Assembly (NCBI RefSeq): GCF_001949145.1
Contig: NW_019091357.1
Span: forward strand, 285,746-349,745
Length of the DNA: 64,000 nt
Source of the DNA: Acanthaster planci
Taxonomy: Eukaryota > Echinodermata > Asteroidea > Valvatida > Acanthasteridae
Direction of reading: 5' to 3'
This document shows positions 1-12,000 of the stretch, piece after piece (position 1 is the stretch's first letter; each line of letters begins with the position of its first letter). Under the pieces are notes generated by a model. The model made no database searches. It saw only the letters and a program-made list of their open reading frames with translations, and was not told the DNA's origin. Position numbers and translations under genes: made by a program.

Positions 1-1
1 T

Positions 2-3000
2 CCACTGGTCAGAGTTCACATCATCGACATGGACACTGGCACATACTTCAAGAAATCTAAACTGTATGTTAGAATCTCAATCATGGGACAAGGAAGCAAA
101 ATAAAATTTCAAGCCAGAATTTTGATATCTAACGAATGGAAATGTATGTAGCTGTGATTCTGCCAATCCTAGGAGCCATAAGGTTACAACAAAAAAAAGT
201 GGAAGAAGGTTGCATTTTAGTTCTGAGCTACCTTTTGAGGTCTTGGAATTACTAAACACCGTTTGAATTCTTGTTCCTTTCCCACAGGGATCGTGCTGTG
301 ACATCATATTATGAGAATCAAAATGACAAAGTGGATTACATCTTACCAGTACTGACTCAACCCTTTGACTTTAAGAAGAGGAAGTAAGTCAGAAGAAATC
401 CAAGGACCAGATATTCTTAACAACCTTAGTTTCAACCACAGGTCTGCCAAAAGCAGTTTGGCAGTAGGCTTTCTTACCACATTTCTTCTGGAATTCCTGG
501 TGTTTTCATTTTCATTAATTGCACAGCGAGCACTAATCCAAGGTGATTTGTTGCTTTTGTTTTGTTTTGGTTTTTTTTGCCTTGCAATTCCTGGTATTTG
601 GTAAATTATGAAGATTGACATGTTACTTTGAGCACGTAAGTTTTTTTAGAATTTATAATTCTGATGGTAGTGGAACAGGAGGTATGTGACCTAGTGGTTA
701 GGGTTTGTAGCTTCTGATTATAGGGTCAGGGGTTCGAATCCAGCTGGTAGCAGCATGTTGTGATCTTGGGCGCAAGTCACTTTATCCCTATGTGCCTCTC
801 TCCACCCAGGAGTAAATGGGTACCTGTGAGGGCAGGCACGGTTGTTTAGCCTTTTGCACCGAAATGGCAACACCGGGCTGGTGTACTCCCCAGGGAGCTG
901 AGATGGTTTCAGGAATGTTCAGATGAGCCCAATGTGCAGTGAGCCCAATGTGCAGGGATAATGATAATACAGCGCCTCAGAAGAGTGTGCTAGATAGAGG
1001 GCGCTTTCTAAGTGCTTGTTATTATTGTTATTACTATTGTTATTACTATTAACAGTGTAGTTTTTTATCATCTCCCATCTTCAGGTCCATCATACCCTGC
1101 TGGGATGAGCAACTCATCTTCAACGAGAGCTATAACTACCTTATCCAATCAGACGAATCTGCGCCAAAGGCCATCATATTTTTTGAGGTTTGTGCGTTAA
1201 ACGACACGTTCTGAGTTTAATCGTGGTGTTTCTGAGTTGAGAAGAGGTAAATTGAGACAAGACTTTAGCCTGTGTTGAATAGACCCCTCGTAGCTGGTTC
1301 TCGGTAATAGTTCCTTTAACATGGCAAGGAACCACTGAAAAACGTGGCGCAATCCCTCTATTGAGAAGAGATATAGAGGGATAAGATTAGGGTGCGGCAC
1401 AGTCAAATCTTAGAATCTGTATATTTTGTTTCATTTCTGTGATAGATCCTTGATTTTGTCAGCATGAACATCACTTCTACCAAATCCAAGATGCTGAAAG
1501 GAGAAGGAGGATGGCATCGAATAGCTTGGGCATTTCTCAAGGTCAGGTCATATGAAAAAAATTCTACTTTATCACCATTACTCTGTTGCGACAGTTCTGA
1601 TGAAAGCCGTCATAACTGACTTTGACTTTGTGTTTGCTTGTTTTTCTTCAGGTTGTTGGTGCTAATGGCATCCCCAACACTGATAAGAAAGTCCGGCTTC
1701 AGTTGTTCTACCCTCCATTCAGTTATAAGGGAAAACCAGGACAACTTGACGTAAGAACACTATAAAACCTGGCTTTTTGCTCACCAAACCTTTCCAAGAA
1801 GTTGTTTATATCCTGCTTCATAAAAGGGGTATTTGAAAACTGTTTCTTTTGAAAGGGAAAACAAAGTGGACGTTAAGGTTTTTGGAGAGGTGGAAATTAT
1901 AGTAATTATTAATTACAGGTGTACCAGTGGTGGCAGAATATTAGTCGGCAGCCCTATCCATCTACCCTGTATGTGACAGTTAAAGCAGTCAAGACACCAG
2001 ACAAGGTTGAACCTGCTGTCAGGTCACTGTATGCCACACAGGAGGTAAAAAATGCATAGTGTTTACTTTGATATGGCTATGTTTAAATTAATTGTCTATG
2101 GCTAGGAGTAATACATGTATCAGTGGAAATCAGCTGTAGTCGCAAGCCAGTGGCAACCATTAGTGTATGTTTTACAGCTGTAGCCGTAGCTTTTAGACAC
2201 AGTCTTTCCTGCTCCTATTGGTTGTGTGCCTTAGGTGTACAGTGCACTATGTGGTCCACCCGTAAGAGTGGGTGCATAGCATTTGTCAATGCGTTGGTTT
2301 ACTTCCTGCACTGCACATGAACGCTGCACCACCAAGGGTCATCTTTACCCTTGCTCTGTCTTTGACATTACTTAGCAAGATTGGCATCAACAGCATGAAT
2401 GGAACTATCTTTGGGATCGTTAGCACAATATTGAACTTTTTTTAACAGGAACAAGGAAGGATGTCATTCAGTGATTTGAAGAAATCCATCAACTGGGGTA
2501 CGAAGCAGGCAATGGGGTAAGGAGAATTGTCTCTCTGCTGAGCCAAAATAATAGAAAACAAAATCAGTTACTAAACAAACTTTTTGTGTAATCTGTGTTA
2601 CTAGTGATCAATTTTCTTCCCTTTTGTTTCTTTAACGAGAGAATTGGATAAAGATTTCCCACATATGAAAATGGAGTTTTACTAATTTTATCCGTTTCCC
2701 AAGTTTTTTGCTGTTTTTTACCCCACCCCTTCCCAAAAAGCAAACAAATTGTATAACTAGCAAATCAATTTGGAGTGTGCATGCTTAAAGAACATTCAGT
2801 AGCAAGAACACTGAAAGGACTTTTGTTTGTTTTTATCTCGCCTTTAGTAAAGAAAAACCTCTCACCAACTGGACTCGCCTTCCAGGTCAGATGTGTCGCA
2901 TCCCAAACAAACTGAGTTTGGCCTTAGCTGGAGACAAGAAAGGATGCTTTGTCCTGAAATTTTCACCCAGCGGCAGGTTAGAAAAACATATCACTTTGAA

Positions 3001-6000
3001 AAACCATTTCTTACCTGAGGAGCTCAAGATAACATAACATTAATTTGGTCGACTGGCTTTACTGCTTAGAACTTTGAATGTTACTCTTCTCCTACTGGGT
3101 TAGACGCTTTGTTTTAGTAATTACTTCTTGTCTCTTATTCGTGAAGGTTTCTTGCCTGTGGATGCAAAGACAGAGAAGGTTACCCAGTCTTGGTATATGA
3201 GGTAAATCAGCGCATTTTAAAAACCAGTTTGATATAAAGGCTCTTGTAATTCCAAGACTGAAAAAGCTGGATAGTATTCTGAACTTGAATCTTTTCATTA
3301 TGATCAGATTCCCTCTGGGCGATTCAAATGCCAATTTCCTGGACACTACAGCCTGATCTATGACATCAGTTGGGCAGCTAACGACAACGAGATCTTGACG
3401 GCCTCGTCCGATGGTACAGCTCGTATCTGGAACCTAGAAACTCCAGACAGTGCAGCTGAGAAAGTCTTCCCTCACCCAGCTTTTGTCTATACAGCCAAAT
3501 TCCATCCCCAAGCTGACCATCTAGTGGTCAGTGGAGGCTATGATCATGTGGTCCGAGTGTGGAGCAAGAAGAATGACAGTCAAACAGCAGAGGTAAAAGC
3601 AGATCTAAAGATTACTACTTAAGTTTGAGGTACAGTTGGAGGCCATAAATCTCTGTGGGAATATTAAAGAGAGGTTTCGTTAGAATGTGAAGTTCTTTGC
3701 AGAGCAACACATGCTCAAAGAAATCTCATTGTCAAAGACTTCGCTCCTGAAAGTGAGAAAAACTCCAGAAGCTGATTCAGTTGGGACTTGAACTTCTAAC
3801 CATTTTGTTTCTAGTGTAGATGTCTTCACCACTTGAACTTTGGCCTCATTTGAGCAAGCTCTGGTCAGTTCCAGTTTGATAGCAGATTACATTATGGCTA
3901 GTATTTACAAGTTGGTGAACTCTACGTTCCACATTGTGTGCAGCTTCTTCAAGAGCTAGATGGGCACAAAGGCTTTGTCAACTGCCTCTGCTTTTCACGG
4001 GATGGCAAAACCATGTTCTCCGGCGACAGTGTCGGTGTCATCATCAAGTGGAATGCAGCTGTCATGGCCAAAGCTGCGACCTCAGGTAGGTAATGACCTC
4101 TGTGTGACCCTGGTCATGACCTCAGGTAGGTAATGACCTCTGTGTAACCCTGATCATGTCCTGGTAGTAAAGAATGCAGCATACTCCTGGAATAAAGCCC
4201 TTTTATTTTGATATGAAATGATGTTTTCTAACTACCTGCAGATCCTAAGACCTAAATCTCATCAGTGCTTCAGAATAACGTGATAGAGGGAATGTTGAGG
4301 GAGTGAGAATGGCTGAAAATGATGGCTTATCAACCATTTGTAATGTTGTAGCAGTTAGGTTGTTTTTCCTCATGATAAAATTTTCTAGCTAGAATTCTTC
4401 CAATTAAATTTAGATGTTAAGATTAAAAAGAGTTTTGACTCTCATAACATCGCTGTGTAAGTACATCAGTGTGGTTCAAAAGCCAGAGAAAACTAGAAGT
4501 AATTTCTTCAATCAAGTTTGGATTCAAAGATAAAGCTTGACCAATCTAGCCATGTTGTCACGTAGACCGTCAAGTGAAATTTGGATCAACCAGTGACTCA
4601 TTGGAGAGCACAGGTGCAAGACCAAAGGAACTTGAACAAAAACTCACCGGGATATTGAAGCAGAGAGGTACAGATAATGTCTTGCTTTATGCTTGATCAA
4701 AAGCCCACCAAAGGAATCTGTTATATGTGCCAAGAGCCAAGAAACATTGTAGAATTGTTTCTTTCCTTCATCCGCGTTTAAGTCAGTCATTAAAGTTTGA
4801 ACAGTTTGCGAAGTGTCTTTGTAGCTGGCTGAGCAAAATGCAAGAAGTAGTTATTAGCAATCATATGCTGGTGTAGAATGCACAATTTTCTTTTATTTTT
4901 TCTGAGAGCATCAGTTTCATTGTTGTTCAGTGTCAAAATACTTAGGCTGACCAAACTTGTACCCATCAAGGGTAATTCCAGAAATCAGGGGTCCAAAAGT
5001 GTGACATTTGCGTGTCTCTGTTACATCTGACCTTTGTTATTTCAAACTGGAATCAGTCTAAGTAGCGCACCTTATGAAGCAAAAGCTTGCCAATGGGAGA
5101 CAGACATAGGGCAGCAGACATAACCAGTCCTTCACAGTATTGAGTGTGCTCAGAACTATGCCCGCCTGCTCAGAACAACGCGTGCATGCTGAGTAAAACA
5201 ATCCGGTATGTTTGTCACCACCATGCATCTCAAAGTCTCCCATTGGCTGATGAGGTCAGGAGCAGGACATGTGTTTCTATGGGAACTAGCTTGCCAATAG
5301 CTTTCATATGGACACATGGTCATTTTCAAACACGGCCATAATTCTCTGATGACACAGTCCACGTGGCCTTCACTCAGACTTTTTCTACCAAGCTGCACGG
5401 CATCTTTTATCACTTATGCATTAGAGTCCATTTACATTTAAGGGTCTTGTATTAGATTTTGATTTTGAATTCTTGTAGTGTCATTCAGCCAAGGTAAGGA
5501 TGATGGAACTCTCCTATAGATCTCTCCCTCTGGACACCATCTTTGTAGGAAATTGCAACTGTGTATATAACACCAACAGGTGCGTGTCTGCGCATTGGGC
5601 AAAATGTTCCAAAGTCGAGCTCGTGCTGATCCAAATATGCTCGAAATGTGGCGCAGCTGATGCACATCACAAAAATTGAAGAGCAAAATGCTGATGCACG
5701 CGGCAATCTGTAGAAAGTGACGTCCTTAGAGAGAGACCTATTATGTTCTGGAGTAACAGGAACCAATCACTTTGTGTTTGTTAGCTATACAGGAAGATAT
5801 TGGTGTTAGGTGTGCATGTTTGCCTTGCCAACATTTTATAACGTTTGGGCTTTATGACTTCATCAGTAATATACCATGTGCAGTTGAATGTTGCTTTACA
5901 TTATATAAGCTGAATATAGGCATTGTGCAAAAGAATGACTTCACGGCATGACACATAATACTGAAATCTAAAAAGCAATGTCTATCATGCACCCACCCTC

Positions 6001-9000
6001 GTGGTAGGAATTGTGATTTTTTTTGGACTAGGTGTCATTAAAATCAAGTGTGCCATGTACACGTACTTGCAGACCATTGCATTCCTGTTATATACCCCTG
6101 CTGTGCTGTGTGAACCATGATACAGTGTGCCATTTATAGATGTTCACTTAAAAAAAGCCAAAAGTTTCTTGGTTGAGCTCTGTTCTAGACAGTTGCATGC
6201 AGTTACAGTGGCTGCTAAAAATGACACAGGGGCTTATGAAAATCAGTGGCTAATGGCTGGAGTAATTTCTCATAGATGTATGTGTAACTGGTAGCCATAG
6301 CCAGTTCTGTTGGACATAGCCCGTGTCTTTGTGTTCACAAGGTAGTATAATGTGTTTGAGCTCATTGAACTGATGAGTTTATTTTCCAATCTGGTCAGGT
6401 GCTCCAGACAGGTGGTCAGTGGAGAAGGTCATCAATGAGAAGGAGCTGGAGGGAGTGACCATCAACTCTCTAGAGGTCCATCCTAGTGGACGCAGACTGC
6501 TCATCCATGGACGAGACAACAATCTCCGCATGATGGACCTTAGATTGTAAGCAAGGATCTAAGCAAATTCAGATCCAAATAAAGAGAAAATTTACAATTT
6601 CTCTTTTTCAGTATACCATTGGAAATAAGGATGACAAAGGACAGGTTGAATTCATTTCATAATTTCAGTTTTTAATTCTTGTTTTTTCAAAAGGTTCACG
6701 GTCATGCAGCGTTATCTAGGTGCTTTGAATTTTCGTGAGCATGTCAGAAGCACCATGACTGAATGTGGATCCTTTGTCATCTCAGGCAGTGAGGATCAAC
6801 AAGCTTATGTCTGGAATACTGACACAGGCAAGTACCAGCCAAGATCAAATATTCTCACATGGAAATCTTGGACTTTACATGAGCCTACAGGCTGGCAGGC
6901 TCAATCTTCTTTTTAAAAAAATCTCAAGTCTTAGTTGAATTTAACATTTTTCATCATTTCCATCTGTAACAAACTTCACAAATTGGTAAAATAATGAGAG
7001 TAAGAACTATCAACAGAAAACAAGATGTATTTGTACACATTTTGTTCTGTTTGTCTACAGGGGACCAAATAGCTGTATACTCCAACCTAGGCTACAAATA
7101 CCCAGTAATGGCCGTAACTTACCACCCCTATGAACACATGGTTGCATTCTGTTCCCGGGGTGAGGGTCATCCTATCAAGGTCTACGTTTACGACGCCAAA
7201 GGTGGGTGACGAAATGGTAACAATTCATTATTATCCTGAGACCATTTTACCCTAAATCTAAACAAAATACTGACCTATTGTTAATAGAAGTAGCTTTACT
7301 GACTACCATTTGAACTAACTTCATATAAAAATTGTGTTGTATGCAAAGTTTGATTGTAAAGAATCTCTCACCAGTTGTTTGTAGAAGACTGCTTATACTT
7401 CGTCTACTGCATTTGCCAAGCCTGGACTCTAAAGCCGTCTTGCACGTACACAGCTCCATTCATTAGATTTTCAAATAGCTAGCTGACATTATGTTTTTTT
7501 TAATAATACTTGATAGTGGCAACGGGCTACTTGAGCTGGACCAAGAGAGGGCGCCATTGTTTTAGGAACGGAGGCTCCTTTGGTCAGAACTAAAGCTGGT
7601 TCAAGAACGACTAGGAAATACATGCGTCAGGGTCGCATCGCTACTAACAAAATGAACCTTCCTGACCAACACAGCTCTTTTCAACTGATGAGTGGGTGCT
7701 TCTGCTCAAGGTGTATAATGAAGTCAACTTTCTGGTCTTTATTTCTAACCCTAGTTGCCCGGCTAGATTTGGGTCTCAAGTCAGCCTCAGGTGCCAAGGA
7801 GAAAGAGGAAGTAGGACCTGGTGTTGCTAAGGCAGAGGAGAGTCTCTTGAATCTGTTAGAGGCCAAGAGAGACCTCAAGGATGAACTGGACACAACAAAG
7901 ACATTGCGAATGGAACGCGTTAAAGCCAAACTTGCTACAGTCATGGTACACTGCTTGACGTGTGTTTCTTGCAATGGTTTAGCAGTTTGGTTGAGGGTTT
8001 TTGGCCCGTTTAAGAGCAAGCTTAGTCACTTACTATTGCCATTCCTGAAATTTTTGTTGCTTTCATGGGTTGTTCATAGATCAGTTCCCTGATGACCATT
8101 GAACATGAAAAATTTAAAATTAATACAAGAAGTTTGTTTTTGCCACTGAATTTGTTCATGTAGAAATATTGTTTTAGCTGCAAGTATTTTTTGTCTAACA
8201 TTTTCTTGTGCTTTTTCCATGAATAGTAAGAAAATGTCGATTGAAAGATTTTTGGATACAGTTTTTTCATTGTTTTAGCTGCAAGTCTTTTTTGTCCAAC
8301 ATTTTCTCGTGCTTTTTCCATGAATAGTGAAAAAATGTCCATTGAAAGATTTTTGGATACAGTTTTTTCATTCTTCCGTCCCATGTTGAAATTCCTCATA
8401 AAATGTTAAAGTTACAAGTACATTCCATGAGCCTCCTCATTTAGTCTAGCTAGTTGCTGCTTTTTATGTTGTTACAGTAAATTGTTTTCTTTGCTTGCTG
8501 TTGGCTTTATTTCAAGATTTTTCATGTGTGCTGTTATTTTGCAATCTGCCTTTTCTTTGCATGTTTTGTCTTTGTTGCTGATTGCTGTTATGCCACCCAT
8601 CTGCATTGATTGGACGTCCTTCATCCTGTTCTGGTATTTTTCATTCATTATGGGCCTGGATTTTAGGCTTTCAAGAAACTGGCTAAGGTAAAACCTATTC
8701 ACATCCTGCCCATCACTAAGCCAGTTTGGTTTAATTAGGAGTTAGTTCAAAGTCTCTTTATTCAACCATCCCAAATTGTGTTATATAATACCTTCTGTTC
8801 TTACTGATTCTTACACTGTGCCAAACTTGTTCAAAGCTTCATTGGTATGTTACATTTGCTGATTTTTTCAGATGCCTGTTCCCCTTTTAGAAAGACTGCC
8901 AATCTTGGCAATATTTGACCATCTGTCAAAAAATATCAAAAGAAATGCTTGCTCGAGACATTGATTAAAGAATACAAAATGTGTTTAAGGGTAACACCTC

Positions 9001-12000
9001 TGTATTTGGTTATTGATGATTTGTAAATTAATCTTGCTTTAGGGTAATCAGGAAAATGCCCAAGAGCAGCAGTTACAGCAAAGTATGCTGGGTAATTCCT
9101 TTGTTCTCCCACCTGGGGGTGCTACTCCTATGCAGCAAACGTTAAGCACCTGGGGATCTACCTTTGATGCTTCCATGTTCAAACCGCAGGTATGTCATTC
9201 TTGGCTGTTGTTTTGCCAGAGGGGAAATTGCATCTTGTTTATGTCATTGTTAAGTCCACTGGCTATTCTGTGTTTTTACTGTTGGAAGTTATTGAACCAT
9301 TTGCATACCAATAACTTACTGATTATTGATGGACCTTGATTGATGCATCTTGAATTGGTAAAAGTTTAGTGCAGACTAGTTCTTATTCACATGATCGTAC
9401 ACCTTGTGGGAAAATCATTTCTTTTTAAATCTTATGAGTGGGAGCAGAGTGTTAGGAAGTTTAGAATGGATGAATGTGGTGTGACACATATGCATGACAC
9501 CTGTAGGTAACATTGTCATTTGACAATTGTTATGCATGTGGCACTGCTGTTTGTCTGTGACAACTGACACTGTTAATATACTGTCATTATGCATGTGTCA
9601 CAAAACTGTCATGCTACACTATTGTTGCATGTATGACAGCCATGCAGTCGCATATGTGACAATATTTTAGTGCTGTTAAAAACAAGTTACAAAACTTCGC
9701 AGCACAGAAAACAGGCAACTGTGGGATTGATTGAAGGTGTGGAAGTTGGAAGGTTAAAATGCACACTGTCTAATGTCAGGACATCTTTCCCTCCATTGCC
9801 AAGTAATGAATTTAGCCATGTGATGAAATTTAACATTTAAAATTTAGTTGTGAGGTTTGCTCTAGTTAGGTTGACAAAGACATTTTTATGGAAACCCATT
9901 GCATGTGGTTTTTAAAAAATTGAATTAGCATGGTTTTTGAATGAAAATTTTGAGGGTGTAAAATTTTTCAGCAAGGGGCAGAATTTTGCTTATCTATGTT
10001 TGCAAGAGTTTACATTTGTTGTAGAAAGGATGTAAGATCTTAATTTCAGAAATGCTGGACTTTCCTGGGTAGGATGCTAATGTCATGTTGCTTGCTGGTA
10101 TGTATGTGTGTTGTTTAGCTGACCATGTCTTATCAGAATCAACTAGTGGGCCCACAGATGCCCACACCAACACCTGCACAGCTTGATTCGCCTGGTGTGG
10201 TATGTATGAACAAATAAAAGGCCTACATTCCACAAAACTGCACCTGTAATTGCACCTGCTGTGAACTAATGTTTTGGGGCGGTTAAAATCTGGTTGTTAA
10301 TTGCGTACATTGTCATATTGCTTCTTTAATTTGATTTGTTTTGTCTTTTCACAATTGATTTTTTCTCCCAACAGTGTTTTCATGTTGCACTTTATTTGGT
10401 TTTTCATTTGATGTTGAATGATATTCTATTTCCTATTTTGTTTTGAAGTATTTGTTACCGAGAAATTGTGCAACTCGTATGATGGAGAAACTTGTTTGTA
10501 AACCTAAAATCTTTACTCTGGCTATACATGTGCTTAGATGAGAGCGAAGATTTCTTGCAACTTTGTGATTTTCAAACTTAAATTCGAATTCATCCCAAGA
10601 AAACAAAAGCTGTTGCAAACATTGATGTGTGTCTCCTTTCATCAATTCTCAAGATGAGAGATTTTGTAGCCAAGGTTCTGTGTAAACATCCCCCACCTGT
10701 ACTAACTTCCAGAGTTTGATGGACTTGTGTTTTTTTTTTCTTTCTTTGGACTAATCTCATGAATGCACTGCTAATGATTTTAAAGATCCTGTCAGAAGGT
10801 CATTTCCTTGTTTTTATTCCCCACAATCCCACTAGCTTGGGTTGTTCGATTACACCCATTGTTGGCATGTGAATTTCTTTATAAACTTTCCAAACATCTT
10901 ATGACAATGCTGGCTGTTGCTTTAAAGGCATGTGTATGGCATTAATGAAACAAGATTATATTTCTGCAGCTAAAAGCTTTGAAAGTGAACAAGTAAGCTA
11001 CAAACTCACCAAAGGGAGACAGGCTTCTGTCGTAGCCAAATCTTTCAACCATATTTTCTCTCATGACTGACATGTTGTGAAATCATGTTGATACAGGTTT
11101 TGTTTGGGTACACTGCTCAGCATGCCCGAGGCCAACTAATTGGAATTACTACCCAAGACTGAATATTTGTTCCTAAGAGTGTTAACATGAATTCACCCAA
11201 TCCTTAGTAATTATTTCTTCGATTACTAAAACGTATTGAGCTGAACTGCCAGTTATGCATTAATCTAATAACAGGTATTGATTGTATGGAGCTATGATCA
11301 GTACATGTATGTGTATACCACACACAGATTGGTTTGACACAAACATTTTGATTCAGGAGAAAAAGGTCATTGGCTAGTGTACCATTTAATGTACATTGCT
11401 TACTGTTCTCAGCCATAAAAGAGAACGCTTACGTTGTTTTTGCTTAGCACTTATTCCTATTAGGAGCTTACAGGAAATGGTGCCACTTTATAGATTTAAT
11501 CTAGCATTTTATTGTACCTTGTTCTCAAATTTCAGAGTTCTTTCCTGGCAAATCAGTCCGTGCGGGGAGTACGGAGTTTAGGATTAAGTATGGGCGGGAC
11601 AGGATGGACTCCACCCAGAGCTTACTTCCCACGAGCGTCCACACCTAGCATTGCCCTACAAGCAGTAAGTGTTGGTGACTTAATCACACAAACCAACATT
11701 CCCAAAGATTGTTGGGTTTTGCTCTTGCGAATAATGTGTTTAATGATTCAGACACCAATGGTCCCAGTTCTGAATTTGAGACGTTGGATGCTCTCTCATA
11801 AACCCTAAAGACCAGGGGAGGAACAGCTACCTTCACCTTCAACACACCCTCCTCTCAAAAGAATCGAACCAACCTGCGTCGTGTGGTGGCGCTCTATGAC
11901 TACACTGCTCAGCGATCTGATGAGTTAAACCTGCGTCAAGGAGACTGGATCTCAGTGCTTCACGAAGACAATGAGAACTGGTGGATGGGTCAGCTGGAGA

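Noticed and set aside
676-760. A true tRNA gene
   Set aside because: A and B boxes are present, but an acceptor stem and complete cloverleaf are not. The fused body and triplet tail indicate a SINE.
7580-7766. Upstream half of the 170-residue ORF at 7580-8092 as AHI1 exon sequence
   Set aside because: Only the part after the acceptor at 7766 joins in phase with neighbouring exons. The upstream part reads as intron with no similarity I recognise.
8022-8399. Minus-strand 125-residue ORF with internal repeats
   Set aside because: The repetition comes from the 101-bp tandem DNA duplication. Low-complexity Lys-rich product without homology in an AHI1 intron.
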